Positions 1-8,714 of a DNA stretch of 64,000 bases are shown here, one piece after another. The notes beneath the pieces were generated by a model. It worked only from the letters and a program-made list of their open reading frames with translations, was not told where the DNA came from and did no database searches. The position numbers were made by a program, and so were the translations under genes. Numbering within the stretch: position 1 is the stretch's first letter; each line of letters opens with the position of its first letter. Source of the stretch: Tous-C4FEB sp044356555 (lineage in GTDB: Bacteria; Verrucomicrobiota; Verrucomicrobiia; Opitutales; Opitutaceae); contig JBIKWB010000007.1 in assembly GCA_044356555.1 (NCBI GenBank), forward strand, positions 1 to 64,000, read 5' to 3'.

Positions 1-28
1 AGGAAAATTGGGCCCCACCGCTGCTCAA

Positions 29-66
29 GTTTTGGTGGAAAAGTGAGCGGGCGTTTCCACCAAAAC
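29..66. repeat. 13-bp perfect inverted repeat (hairpin)
   Basis: Positions 29-41 are the exact reverse complement of 54-66, with a 12-nt loop. Neither side is followed by a run of T, so it is not a clear intrinsic terminator. It could be an operator or the end signal of a gene lying outside the window. Confidence 0.55.
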
Positions 67-252
67 CACTCGTGAAAGCGCATTCTCCTCCGAAAAACGG
101 GTTGACCAAAATCGAATCCGCATCGCTTCCGCATGATTTTTTTAACTCCGACTGAAAGTTAGTTGACACGAAACTTTTCATGCGGCCACTTACGCTTTCT
201 TTGCGTTATTTCCCAGCTGCACCCCGTAACCTACGCAGATAATCAACCGAAT

Positions 253-280
253 TTGTTCCGAACGATTATATCGGTATGAT
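253..280 (+). promoter_or_regulatory. Candidate sigma-70-like promoter for the exbB operon
   Basis: TTGTTC at 253-258 and TATGAT at 275-280 are separated by 16 nt, about 120 nt before the exbB start. This is a match by eye to the -35/-10 consensus. A TTGACA at 163-168 has no good -10 partner. Confidence 0.3.
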
Positions 281-403
281 TCCTGCAAAACGCGTCTACT
301 TTGTGTTCCCAAATCTAAAATTGAATTCCCGATCCGCTCGTTGATTTAAAAAACTGAACTGTCTCAAACGTAAAAAGTTTTTCACCACAATCCACACACT
401 CAT

Positions 404-1066
404 ATGATTACAAGCCTACCGCTCGCGTTCCTCCTCAACATGACCACGATGGAGCTCTTCAAACATGGAGGCCCCATCATGTGGCCCATTTTGTTGATTT
501 CGTTGCTTGGTATCACCGTCATCGTCGAGCGCATGCTGTTTATCATTAAAGAAAACGGCCGGCGTGAACCCGAGGTCGTGGAAAAGATGCTTGAGTGCGT
601 TGAAAAGGGAGACGTCGCGGGCGCCTTGGCGTTGGGCAAAAAGAGCAATGATTCTGTCGCTCGGATTCTTGTCTACAGCTTGAACAACAAACAGTATTCG
701 CTTGGTAACGCGTTCGTTCGGGCCTCTGGCCAAGAGCTCTCACGCTATTCGCAGGGCATGGCGACGCTGGACACGGTTATCACCTCCGCTCCCCTTTTGG
801 GTCTTCTCGGCACGGTCACTGGTATGATGAAAACCTTCGGCAGCATGTCGGGCGACATCAGCGCGGCAGCAGGTGCGATCACCGGTGGTGTTGCTGAAGC
901 GCTCATTGCGACCGCAGCCGGGTTGGCCATCGCGATCGCAGGGTTGCTCCCCTACAACTATTTGAACGCGCGCACCGAGCAGGCCAAACAGGAGATATCT
1001 GACGCCTCCCACGCCTTGGAGATTTTCTTGAAGAAGTCTGATACCCACGCATCGACGAGCCGTTGA
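404..1066 (+). CDS. exbB: MotA/TolQ/ExbB proton channel family protein
   Basis: This is the inner-membrane channel subunit that, with ExbD, uses the proton gradient to drive TonB. The 220 residues show the family layout: a membrane helix at about 24-46, a cytoplasmic domain, and two further helices at about 125-143 and 164-187. The last two are the conserved pore region (SAPLLGLLGTVTGMM, then GGVAEALIATAAGLA). The ATG at 404 gives normal length but has no visible Shine-Dalgarno sequence; ATG 440 is an alternative. It is the first gene of an operon with two exbD genes and tonB, which fixes the role as ExbB rather than MotA or TolQ. Confidence 0.93.
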   Translation: MITSLPLAFLLNMTTMELFKHGGPIMWPILLISLLGITVIVERMLFIIKENGRREPEVVEKMLECVEKGDVAGALALGKKSNDSVARILVYSLNNKQYSLGNAFVRASGQELSRYSQGMATLDTVITSAPLLGLLGTVTGMMKTFGSMSGDISAAAGAITGGVAEALIATAAGLAIAIAGLLPYNYLNARTEQAKQEISDASHALEIFLKKSDTHASTSR

Positions 1067-1122
1067 TATAGACGGCTAATTTAATAGCAAAGCGATCGCC
1101 GAATTTAAAAACCTATCTCAAT

Positions 1123-1557
1123 ATGGCTGGAACAAGCTCTGCCTCAAGTGGTGACGGCCCAAAAAAAGCGCGTATTGAGATTATCCCTCTGATCGACGTA
1201 GTCTTCTTTTTGTTGGCTACGTTCGTATTGTTCACTCTGTCGCTGAATAAGTCGCAAGGCTTAAACGTGACCTTGCCGCAATCTGAAACCGGTGAGGTTC
1301 GGGATCCAAGTGGAACGGCAACCATCACCGTGACCTCAGAGGGAACGATCGCTTGGGACAAGGATCCGGTAACGTTAGACGAGTTTCTCACTCGTCTGAA
1401 ATCCTTCAAGAATACTCACGCCGACGAAGCGAAAATTTTGATTAACGGAGACGAAAACGCTCCATTTAATCAAGCAATCTACGTTTTTGACGAAGTTCGG
1501 AAGTCAGGAATCCAAAAGGTGTTGATCGAAACGCGGGTCAAACCGCCTTCCACCTAA
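1123..1557 (+). CDS. exbD: ExbD/TolR biopolymer transport protein (copy 1)
   Basis: This is a 144-residue ExbD/TolR protein with a short cytoplasmic N-terminus, one membrane helix at about 21-42 and a periplasmic domain. The helix contains the conserved aspartate (PLIDVVFFLL, Asp25) that carries protons in the family. It lies 56 nt after exbB and 55 nt before a second exbD whose helix is almost identical, although the periplasmic domains have diverged. The two probably arose by tandem duplication and may form a mixed dimer in the channel. Confidence 0.92.
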   Translation: MAGTSSASSGDGPKKARIEIIPLIDVVFFLLATFVLFTLSLNKSQGLNVTLPQSETGEVRDPSGTATITVTSEGTIAWDKDPVTLDEFLTRLKSFKNTHADEAKILINGDENAPFNQAIYVFDEVRKSGIQKVLIETRVKPPST

Positions 1558-1612
1558 CAGTAGCATATCGATCAGTTTTTGGACGCTCTAAACTTTAGCG
1601 ACTGACCATAGT

Positions 1613-2011
1613 ATGAAAAAAGCTCGTATTGAAATCATTCCACTGATCGACGTTGTGTTCTTTCTTTTGGCGACTTTCGTCCTGTTCACACTGTCGTTAA
1701 ATAAGATCCAAGCTGTTCCTTTGAATCTTCCGGTGGCCAATCCGAATCCCACCTCGAAGCCTGATGAAGATAGCGTCACTCTACAGGTTTCTGATCAAGG
1801 CACATGCTACTGGAACAAAGAACTGATTACAATTCAGGAAATTCGTCCCCGTTTGAATCAATATAAGACCCAAGTGCCTACCCCTCGCGTTCTAATTGCC
1901 GGTGACGACAAGGCGCGTTTCGGGACCGCTGTTCTCGCACTGGACGAAGTAAGAAAAGCTGGAATTGAACAAGTCTCCGTAGAAACCGTCGTGCGCGGTA
2001 CGGGAAAGTAA
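1613..2011 (+). CDS. exbD: ExbD/TolR biopolymer transport protein (copy 2)
   Basis: This second ExbD/TolR protein has 132 residues. It begins almost directly with the basic stretch and membrane helix (about 9-30), which carries the proton-relay aspartate Asp13. Its periplasmic half differs from that of copy 1 but ends in the same kind of strand pattern (FGTAVLALDEVRKAGIEQVS). It is followed after 18 nt by tonB, so co-transcription is very likely. Confidence 0.92.
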   Translation: MKKARIEIIPLIDVVFFLLATFVLFTLSLNKIQAVPLNLPVANPNPTSKPDEDSVTLQVSDQGTCYWNKELITIQEIRPRLNQYKTQVPTPRVLIAGDDKARFGTAVLALDEVRKAGIEQVSVETVVRGTGK

Positions 2012-2029
2012 ACTTAACCTCCTCGAAAA

Positions 2030-2686
2030 ATGCGCCGCGACCTCATTATTGGTATATTGGTTTCTTTCGCTCTTCATGGCGGGTTGGCTTGGATCGGTGA
2101 ATATAAACCCGCGTCCGATGTCAAAAAAGTGGTTGATGATGCTCCCACCATCCAACTGATGGAAATGCCGAAAGTGGAGCCAGACGAACCCGAGCCTGTT
2201 GAAACGAACGAGGCCCCCCCAAAACCGGCCGATTTTGCGCCGCCGATGCAGACCGATGTCCCGCAGATTATCACCGACACCTCTTTCGTTCAAAAACTGC
2301 AACCTCCACCCCCTGAGGGACTCACTATTAACCGAGGTGCCATTACCATTCCGCAAGGACAAGTAGGCGGCTTGGGCAAAGGTATCGAGGTCTTCGACAT
2401 TTCGAAACTCGATCAACAGCCAGTAGCTCGGTTTCAAGCCCGGCCTCAGTATCCTTTTGAAATGCGCCGTGCTGGGATAGCCGGCGAGGTACTGGTAGAC
2501 TTTATCGTAGATTCGAATGGCGATGTTCGAAACGCTTATGCGGTGCGCTCCTCTCAGCGGGAATTTGAAGCTGCTGCCGTGCAAGCGGTTTCGAAGTGGA
2601 AGTTTCGGCCAGGTAAAAAGAATGGTCGAAATGTGAACACGCACATGCAGGTCCCGATTGTTTTCACGCTCAACGAAGAATCCTGA
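2030..2686 (+). CDS. tonB: TonB energy transducer
   Basis: TonB links the ExbB/ExbD motor to outer-membrane receptors. The 218 residues have the classical order: an N-terminal membrane anchor (about 5-23), an acidic and proline-rich periplasmic spacer (about 40-110), and the TonB C-terminal domain (about 140-218) with RPQYPFEMRRAGIAGEV and a KWKFRPGKKNG segment. It follows two exbD genes and precedes the TPR gene by 15 nt. Three TonB-dependent receptors in this window are plausible clients, but the sequence does not show which ones it serves. Confidence 0.93.
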   Translation: MRRDLIIGILVSFALHGGLAWIGEYKPASDVKKVVDDAPTIQLMEMPKVEPDEPEPVETNEAPPKPADFAPPMQTDVPQIITDTSFVQKLQPPPPEGLTINRGAITIPQGQVGGLGKGIEVFDISKLDQQPVARFQARPQYPFEMRRAGIAGEVLVDFIVDSNGDVRNAYAVRSSQREFEAAAVQAVSKWKFRPGKKNGRNVNTHMQVPIVFTLNEES

Positions 2687-2701
2687 TAGGAGAATTACAC
2701 A

Positions 2702-4114
2702 GTGATTTTTAATTTTTTCCAATTACCTCTTCGCTCTAGAGCCGTTTTCCTTTTGGTGGCTTTACTGACCACGGTCATGCTCCTACCAAGCCGATCCGAT
2801 GCGGCCCAAGAACAAGGGCCTCCTGGCCTAAATGAAAAAGTGGGCGAAGCCCTTCAGCAAAAGATGAAACCTTTGCTGGATGCCAAGAATTGGGATGGTG
2901 CAATGGCGGTCATCGATAGTGTGATGGTTGGTCTTGATCCTAATGGTTACGATACAGCTTTTCTATCTGACATTAAGGCTAAGATTTTCCTCCAGAAGAA
3001 TGATTACGCTTCCGCCATTGCGCCCATGGAAACGACTCTCCGACTGGCTGACGCGAATAAGAATTTCTTCGATCAGAAAACGATTCTAGATGTGGTCTAT
3101 TTTCTGGCCCAAATTTATTATCAAGAGGGGACCTCCAGTAAGGATCCAACCGTCCAAAAGAACTATTTCAACAAATCTTCGGCATACATCAAGCGGTGGC
3201 TACAGACAACTCCTAAGAAGAATCAGGAAGCATCACTCTTTTACGCATCGATTCTTTATAATCAGGCAGTCGTTAATCCAGATAAGGTTGACCTCGACTT
3301 AATTAAACGTGTTCAAACCGAAGTTCAGGAAGGACTGCTTACTTCTTTGAAACCAAAAGAGGGGTTTTATGTTTTGCTACTGGCCTCGCTCCAACAGATT
3401 GGCGATCTTGCCGGCTCCGCTGAGGTTCTGGAGCAAATGGTAAAGGTTAAACCTGATAACAGGACATATTGGTTACAGCTCCTCGCTACGTACCTCAACT
3501 TGGGTGGCGGAACCGAGAAAGATGAACAGAAGAGCCGGGAGAGCTTCGCCCGTGCTATCAATACGATGGAGAGGGCTCAGGCCTTGGGTCTCATGCAAAC
3601 ACCCAAGGATAATTACAATCTAGTTACGATGTATTACAATGCTGGCCAGTTCGGAAAAGCTACCGATCTCCTCTATTCCGGGCTTAAGTCGGGAGCTATT
3701 GAGTCGGATCTGAAAAATTGGCAACTTCTCGCTTACTCCTACCAGCAGATTGGGCGCGACGCCCAGGCTATTGCAGTGTTGAAAGAAGCGGGCACCGCGT
3801 TTCCGAGCGGTCAAATAGAGTTCCAGATCGGGCAGATTTATTCCCAGATGGATAATAAGACGGCTGAAGCCTACGCCTACTACTCGAAGGCAGTTGCTAA
3901 AGGTGGTTTGGAGAAGCCTCACTCCGCGTACATGTTTCTCGCCTATACCGCTTTTGAACTTGAAAAATTTGATGAGGCGTTAGCCGCTATTAATAAAACC
4001 ATAGCTTCGCCAGATGGACAAAAGGACGCTCAGGCTCCCCGGCTGAAACAAGCGATCGAAGATGCCGTAAAGGAGCGCGAAGCGTTGAAACCGACAGCCG
4101 AAACCAAAAAATAA
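2702..4114 (+). CDS. Secreted tetratricopeptide-repeat protein of the TonB operon
   Basis: The start is a GTG, chosen because TAGGAG lies just upstream and because it yields an N-terminal signal sequence (hydrophobic at about 14-28, ending near SDAAQ). The mature protein is helical with repeated TPR-like pairs, such as GDLAGSAEVLEQMVKVKPDN and NYNLVTMYYNAGQFGKATDL. It is probably a periplasmic scaffold. Its place inside an exbB-exbD-exbD-tonB operon suggests that it assists TonB-dependent uptake, but no enzymatic motif is visible. A strong Shine-Dalgarno is unusual in this operon, whose other genes lack one. Confidence 0.85.
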   Translation: MIFNFFQLPLRSRAVFLLVALLTTVMLLPSRSDAAQEQGPPGLNEKVGEALQQKMKPLLDAKNWDGAMAVIDSVMVGLDPNGYDTAFLSDIKAKIFLQKNDYASAIAPMETTLRLADANKNFFDQKTILDVVYFLAQIYYQEGTSSKDPTVQKNYFNKSSAYIKRWLQTTPKKNQEASLFYASILYNQAVVNPDKVDLDLIKRVQTEVQEGLLTSLKPKEGFYVLLLASLQQIGDLAGSAEVLEQMVKVKPDNRTYWLQLLATYLNLGGGTEKDEQKSRESFARAINTMERAQALGLMQTPKDNYNLVTMYYNAGQFGKATDLLYSGLKSGAIESDLKNWQLLAYSYQQIGRDAQAIAVLKEAGTAFPSGQIEFQIGQIYSQMDNKTAEAYAYYSKAVAKGGLEKPHSAYMFLAYTAFELEKFDEALAAINKTIASPDGQKDAQAPRLKQAIEDAVKEREALKPTAETKK

Positions 4115-4131
4115 TTTAAATCACTTTTCCC

Positions 4132-4686
4132 ATGAAAAAAGCTCAATCCTACATCCTTGTCCCGCTAATTGGAATGATTGTGTTTGGCGGCATATATTGG
4201 AACTTTAACGCCGGTGATGAGCAGCGCCAAGCCGCTAAAGCTGCTGAGTTCAAGAAAATGCGGAACGACAAGCTCCTCGAAGATGCCCGTTTGCGGGAGA
4301 AGGCGGTCAAGGACGCTATAGCCTCACAGGAAAAGAGGAAGGCTGAAAAGGAGATTAAGGACACTCGCGAAAGGAAAGATAAAGAGGAGCGCGAAAACGC
4401 CAACCAAGCTAGGAATAAGGCGTTCCGTGACTCTGAGAAACTGCAAAAGCAAGTTGAACGGTTGACTAAAGAGGTCGCGACAACCAAAGAGGAGATCGCG
4501 AAAATTGAGGAGGATAAGAAGCGCTTGGTTGACGAGGTTACTTTTATCAAAGGCTTCGTTAAAAAAGTGGAGGGCAATGCTAAGGGGCTAACTGACGTTA
4601 TTGAGCGAATCAATGCCGCGGATGCTGCCGCCGAGGCAGCGGCCAGGGTTGCAGCCGCAGCGGCAGCTGCAGCAGCGAAGAAGTAA
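4132..4686 (+). CDS. Membrane-anchored coiled-coil protein (paralogue A)
   Basis: The function is not recognised. The 184 residues comprise a single N-terminal membrane helix (about 6-26) followed by a long, highly charged coiled coil (about 30-155) rich in Lys, Glu and Ala, and an alanine-rich tail ending in KK. The architecture matches that of the next gene (helix, then coiled coil), so the two are likely paralogues. The gene lies 17 nt after the TPR gene in the TonB operon. A structural link between the inner membrane and the periplasm, serving the TonB machinery, is a reasonable inference only. Confidence 0.75.
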   Translation: MKKAQSYILVPLIGMIVFGGIYWNFNAGDEQRQAAKAAEFKKMRNDKLLEDARLREKAVKDAIASQEKRKAEKEIKDTRERKDKEERENANQARNKAFRDSEKLQKQVERLTKEVATTKEEIAKIEEDKKRLVDEVTFIKGFVKKVEGNAKGLTDVIERINAADAAAEAAARVAAAAAAAAAKK

Positions 4687-4706
4687 TTTAAAATTTATAC
4701 AATATC

Positions 4707-5243
4707 ATGAAAAAGTGGATGTATGTAATCTTCCCGGGGATCATGTTGGCGGTCTTCTTGGTTATTTATTCTTCAGCGATGAAGGATGTTGAACTGGCGA
4801 CGCAAAAAAAAGCGGAAGAAGTTGCCAAGATGAAGGCGGCTGACGAAGCGAAAAAGAAAGTTGCCGAGGACAAGGCTCGCGAAGATTCAGCCCGACGCTC
4901 AGCTGAGCGAGCAGCCGAAGACGCAAAGCGCGAGGCTGAGAAGATTGCCAAGTGGCAAAGTGATAGCAAAAAAATTCAAGATGACATAGACAAAGCTCAG
5001 GCTGACGCTGATCGTTACAATAAAGAGGTTGCTACTCTCGAGTTGACCCTCGATTCGCTTAAGAAAGCGAAGGACACAGCGAGCCGGGAGTCGTTTGATT
5101 TGGTCAAACAGGTCGAGCGCGCGAAAGTAGAGCGGCGCAATGCTGAGATTGAGATACAGCGGTTGACCGAGATGGTTTCGAGGCGGGCAGCGGAAAGTTC
5201 CCTAACTCGGCCGCCAGCCATCCCAACCGCGCCCAAGACATAG
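4707..5243 (+). CDS. Membrane-anchored coiled-coil protein (paralogue B)
   Basis: The function is not recognised. This 178-residue protein has an N-terminal membrane helix (about 5-24) and a coiled coil with many KAxEE-type repeats, with a central LTLDSLKKAKD segment and a short proline-rich end (RPPAIPTAPKT). It is the last gene of the TonB operon, 20 nt after its paralogue and 30 nt before the terminator. It could be confused with TolA-like stalk proteins, since both have an anchor plus an Ala/Lys/Glu-rich helix, but no TolA C-terminal domain is present. Confidence 0.75.
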   Translation: MKKWMYVIFPGIMLAVFLVIYSSAMKDVELATQKKAEEVAKMKAADEAKKKVAEDKAREDSARRSAERAAEDAKREAEKIAKWQSDSKKIQDDIDKAQADADRYNKEVATLELTLDSLKKAKDTASRESFDLVKQVERAKVERRNAEIEIQRLTEMVSRRAAESSLTRPPAIPTAPKT

Positions 5244-5273
5244 AGAAAGCTTTAGTCATTTGTTTTCCGAAAT

Positions 5274-5307
5274 TGCCGTCTCCGAAAAACGAGGCGGCAT
5301 TTTTTTT
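5274..5307 (+). terminator. Rho-independent terminator of the TonB operon
   Basis: A 9-bp stem (5274-5282 with 5291-5299, one G-T pair) closes an 8-nt A-rich loop and is followed by eight T residues. It sits 30 nt after the last gene of the operon. Confidence 0.9.
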
Positions 5308-5400
5308 GTTGAAATCCTCGATCTGCCTAGCTCCCCGCTAAGGATATGTTTTTGAGTTCTGGAGCTCATTGAGTAAAAAAGCACCTCCTTCCAAACCATA

Positions 5401-7110
5401 ATGGCCACCCTTTCATTAAAATCGAAAAAGCAAAATACTTTTGACGCGATTGTAATTGGATCGGGCATTAGCGGTGGTTGGGCAGCGAAGGAACTTGCCG
5501 AGAAGGGTTTGAAGACACTCGTTCTCGAGCGAGGCCGAGAGGTAAAGCATGGGGACTACCCGACTGCATTCACAGAGAGTTGGGAATTTGAAGGTCGGAA
5601 CCGGATACTTCCAGGCGCGGTCAACCGACAAGCAAAACAGCATCGGACCGGCTATACCACGAGTCCGGCGTCGGCTCATTGGTTTGCAGATGATATAGAC
5701 AGCCCATATTCGGAAGACAAACGCTTTGACTGGATGCGGGGTTATCACGTTGGGGGGCGATCGCTCACCTGGGGGCGGCAATCCTATCGTTTCTGCGAGC
5801 AGGATTTTGAAGCTAATGCAAAAGAGGGGATAGCGGTCGATTGGCCAATTCGTTATGGGGATTTGGCGCCTTGGTATGACTATGTTGAACGATTTTCAGG
5901 TATTAGTGGCACTATAGACGGTCTCCCTCAGTTGCCCGATGGGCAATTTTTGCCACCAATGGAGATGAACTGCCTTGAACGAGACGTGAAGCGACGCGTT
6001 GCGGTCTCGTTTGGTGGGCGGCCAATCATAATCGGTCGGGTCGCCAATCTCACCCAATCTCACAATGGACGGGCCACTTGCCAGTATCGGAACCGCTGTA
6101 TCCGCGGCTGCCCGTATGGGGCCTATTTCAGTAGTAACGCCGCGACTTTGCCCGCCGGTTACGCTTCTGGTAACCTAACGCTCAGACCTTTCTCGATTGT
6201 AAATTCAATTATCTACGATGAGGAGAAAAAACGTGCAATTGGGGTCAAGGTCATCGACGCGGAGACGAGTGAGGTCATCGAGTATTATGCAAAGGTCATT
6301 TTCTCGTGTGCCTCTGCGGTCGCTTCGACGTTCATCTTAATGAACTCGGTATCTGATCGTTTTCCGCGCGGACTGGGCAATGACAGCGGCGAGCTGGGGC
6401 ACAACTTGATGGACCATCATTTTAAGGTTGGAGCAGCTGGTATTTCCGAAGAATTCGGCGACATGTATTTCCGCGGGCAGCGTCCGAACGGTATTTATAT
6501 ACCCCGTTTCCGAAATATTGATCGGCAATCGACGCGAAAGGACTATGTGCGGGGCTTCGGCTATCAGGGCAGTGCCAGTCGCACGGACTGGGCGCGTGGG
6601 ATCAAGGAATTGACCGCGTTCGGCTCAAAATTTAAGGCCGATATGATAGCCCCCGGACCTTGGCGTTTTGGCATTGGGGCGTGGGGTGAGTGTCTGCCCT
6701 ATCATGAAAATCGGCTCTCGCTTAACCAGAAGCTTCGCGACAAATGGGGTCAACCGACGATCACGTTTGATTGCGAGTGGAAGGCCAACGAATATGCGAT
6801 GCGCAAAGACATGAAGGCATCGGCTGTAGAAATGTTAGAGGCTGCCGGATTGAAGGATGTAACGCCTTTTGATGACGTCAGTGCTCCCGGCATGTGTATT
6901 CACGAAATGGGCACCGCGCGCATGGGGCGTGATCCCAAAACTTCGGTGCTCAACAAGTGGAATCAAGTCCACGCCGTGCCTAATGTTTTTGTGACGGACG
7001 GGGCGTGTATGACCTCAAACTCATGCGTGAATCCCTCGCTTACTTATATGGCACTTACTGCTCGGGCGTGCGATCACGCAGTGAGTGAGCTCAAGAAGCA
7101 AAACCTCTGA
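5401..7110 (+). CDS. GMC-family FAD-dependent oxidoreductase
   Basis: This is a large catalytic subunit of the glucose-methanol-choline family (569 residues). The FAD-binding motif GSGISGG is at residues 20-26 and the family's C-terminal motif pair is present: HEMGTARMG (His about 501) and NSCVNPSLT (Asn about 544). The cysteines in CRNRCIRGCPYGAYF resemble the metal/substrate segment of gluconate- and glucoside-dehydrogenase-type GMC enzymes. There is no signal peptide of its own. The next gene encodes a gluconate dehydrogenase subunit 3-like protein with a Tat-like leader, the usual way these heterodimers are exported. The substrate is likely a sugar or glycoside, possibly oxidised at C3. 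Confidence 0.9.
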   Translation: MATLSLKSKKQNTFDAIVIGSGISGGWAAKELAEKGLKTLVLERGREVKHGDYPTAFTESWEFEGRNRILPGAVNRQAKQHRTGYTTSPASAHWFADDIDSPYSEDKRFDWMRGYHVGGRSLTWGRQSYRFCEQDFEANAKEGIAVDWPIRYGDLAPWYDYVERFSGISGTIDGLPQLPDGQFLPPMEMNCLERDVKRRVAVSFGGRPIIIGRVANLTQSHNGRATCQYRNRCIRGCPYGAYFSSNAATLPAGYASGNLTLRPFSIVNSIIYDEEKKRAIGVKVIDAETSEVIEYYAKVIFSCASAVASTFILMNSVSDRFPRGLGNDSGELGHNLMDHHFKVGAAGISEEFGDMYFRGQRPNGIYIPRFRNIDRQSTRKDYVRGFGYQGSASRTDWARGIKELTAFGSKFKADMIAPGPWRFGIGAWGECLPYHENRLSLNQKLRDKWGQPTITFDCEWKANEYAMRKDMKASAVEMLEAAGLKDVTPFDDVSAPGMCIHEMGTARMGRDPKTSVLNKWNQVHAVPNVFVTDGACMTSNSCVNPSLTYMALTARACDHAVSELKKQNL

Positions 7111-7129
7111 TTTCCGAAGGTGTATCCCG

Positions 7130-7741
7130 ATGATTTTTTCGAATCCTAGCCTTTGCTCCAAAGATGACGATGGGGCGCTCAAAATTTCGCGGCGGGAAGC
7201 AATCCGTCGCGCGGCGCTGATGCTTGGAGTAGCCCTGACGCCTTCACTGTTTTCCACTGCACTTCAGGCGCAAAGCGGGGTAACTACGACGGTCCCAGGG
7301 CTCCAGTATCTAAGTGAAAGTCAGCGGGCAATGGTTGCGATCATCGCCGAGCGAATTTTGCCCAAGACCGACACTCCCGGTGCGGTCGATGCGGGGGTTC
7401 CTGATTTCATCAATATCATTTATGGCAAGTATCTTAATGAGGACGATAAGATCATGTTTTCTTCCGGGTTGGACGAGGTTGCAACCCAGGCACTGAAACT
7501 CTATAACAAGAGTATTGCTCAGCTTTCGTCCGAAGAGCAGGACCATTTACTGCGAGAGATCGCCCGCGCCTCCCAAGCCTTGCCCAAGTCTTTTTTTCTT
7601 CAAATCAAAGAGCTCACAGTCGTCGGATATTTTACTTCTGAACTCGTGGGTAAAACGGTTCTAAAGTATGATCCGATTCCAGGGCGTTACGATCCATGCA
7701 TCCCTTTGTCCGAGGTAGGTAATGCACAGTGGACCAGGTAA
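7130..7741 (+). CDS. Gluconate 2-dehydrogenase subunit 3 family protein
   Basis: This is the small partner subunit of a GMC-type sugar dehydrogenase (203 residues from ATG 7130, with GAAGG just upstream). A start at 7085 would only extend it into the GMC gene. The N-terminus carries a twin-arginine-like motif (SRREAIRRAA) and a hydrophobic stretch ending in ALQAQ, so it probably carries the folded heterodimer through the Tat system. The body contains the family segment AIIAERILPKTDTPGAVDAG. It starts 19 nt after the GMC gene, which supports a two-subunit enzyme. Confidence 0.88.
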   Translation: MIFSNPSLCSKDDDGALKISRREAIRRAALMLGVALTPSLFSTALQAQSGVTTTVPGLQYLSESQRAMVAIIAERILPKTDTPGAVDAGVPDFINIIYGKYLNEDDKIMFSSGLDEVATQALKLYNKSIAQLSSEEQDHLLREIARASQALPKSFFLQIKELTVVGYFTSELVGKTVLKYDPIPGRYDPCIPLSEVGNAQWTR

Positions 7742-7818
7742 GATTCTATTAAAGCGATGATTCGATCCAGGTAACTTGCCACTTTGTGCGCCGCTCCCTG
7801 ATTCCCTCGTATTCCATT

Positions 7819-8625
7819 ATGAAAACTCCTGCACTTGCTCTGCTTCTTATTGCCGTTTCGTCGGCTCTATTCTCGGCTGAGGAAAACAAACCTTTCCCTT
7901 TGGGCTATACAGATACGCCGATAATCCCCGGGACGAAGTGGAAGGTTCATGATATAGATCGTCCAGCACCTCCCGTCGTCGCCCCCGGGGGCAAACCCGG
8001 CGATGCACCTGCGGACGCGATCATTTTGTTTAACGGCAAAGATACCTCTCAATTTTACAGCAAGAAGAAGGATACGCCTGGAAAATTCCCGAGTCCCTGG
8101 GCGATCGAGAACGGCGAGTTGATCGTCAATGGCGGTGATTGTTGGACCCATTTGGAGTTTGCCAGCTGCCAGCTCCATGTTGAATGGCGCAGCGACGCGA
8201 AGACTCAAAAGGGCAACTCGCAGAAGAAGGGTAATGGAGGGGTCTTTTTCATGGACCGCTACGAAAGCCAAATGCTCGATACCGACAATAATCCCACTTA
8301 CGCCGACGGTATGCCGGGCGGAATCTACGGTCAGACGCCGCCGCTCGTGAATGCCGTTCGCAAGGCCGGCGAGTGGCAGGTATATGATATCATTTTCACG
8401 GCCCCCAAGCTGGAGAAAGGTAAGGTCGTCGAACCGGCTCGGATCACGACGTTCCTCAACGGCGTGCTGGTCCAAAACAATACCGCAATCATGGGGCCAA
8501 CCTTGCACAAGAAGACCACCGATTACAGCGGCATATTCCCGGAAAAGGCGCCGTTTCGATTTCAGGATCACAAAAACGAACCACCGATCCGGATGCGGAA
8601 CATCTGGGTGCGCCCCTTGCCCTGA
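7819..8625 (+). CDS. DUF1080 (3-keto-disaccharide hydrolase domain) secreted protein
   Basis: The start at 7819 is chosen because it begins a signal peptide (MKTPALALLLIAVSSALFSA). The mature part (268 residues in total) is a single concanavalin-like DUF1080 domain: LFNGKDTSQF at the front, VEWR, GNGGVFF and YESQMLD in the middle, and MRNIWVRPLP at the end. Members of this family hydrolyse 3-keto-disaccharides. Together with the upstream dehydrogenase pair it could complete a periplasmic route of oxidising a glycoside at C3 and then cleaving it. Confidence 0.88.
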   Translation: MKTPALALLLIAVSSALFSAEENKPFPLGYTDTPIIPGTKWKVHDIDRPAPPVVAPGGKPGDAPADAIILFNGKDTSQFYSKKKDTPGKFPSPWAIENGELIVNGGDCWTHLEFASCQLHVEWRSDAKTQKGNSQKKGNGGVFFMDRYESQMLDTDNNPTYADGMPGGIYGQTPPLVNAVRKAGEWQVYDIIFTAPKLEKGKVVEPARITTFLNGVLVQNNTAIMGPTLHKKTTDYSGIFPEKAPFRFQDHKNEPPIRMRNIWVRPLP

Positions 8626-8714
8626 CGTTGGGGTGCGTCTTCAAACCAGATAGTTCGACTGGATGAAGCCCTCGTCCGGGTTGCAAATCGCGAACATCCG
8701 CGGTTCAGATCCGA

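Larger units (their letters stand above)
1..403. other. Leader region upstream of the TonB operon
   Basis: I see no coding sequence here. The stretch is relatively AT-rich and holds the hairpin at 29-66 and possible promoter elements, so it is most likely the control region of the operon that begins at 404. Confidence 0.5.
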
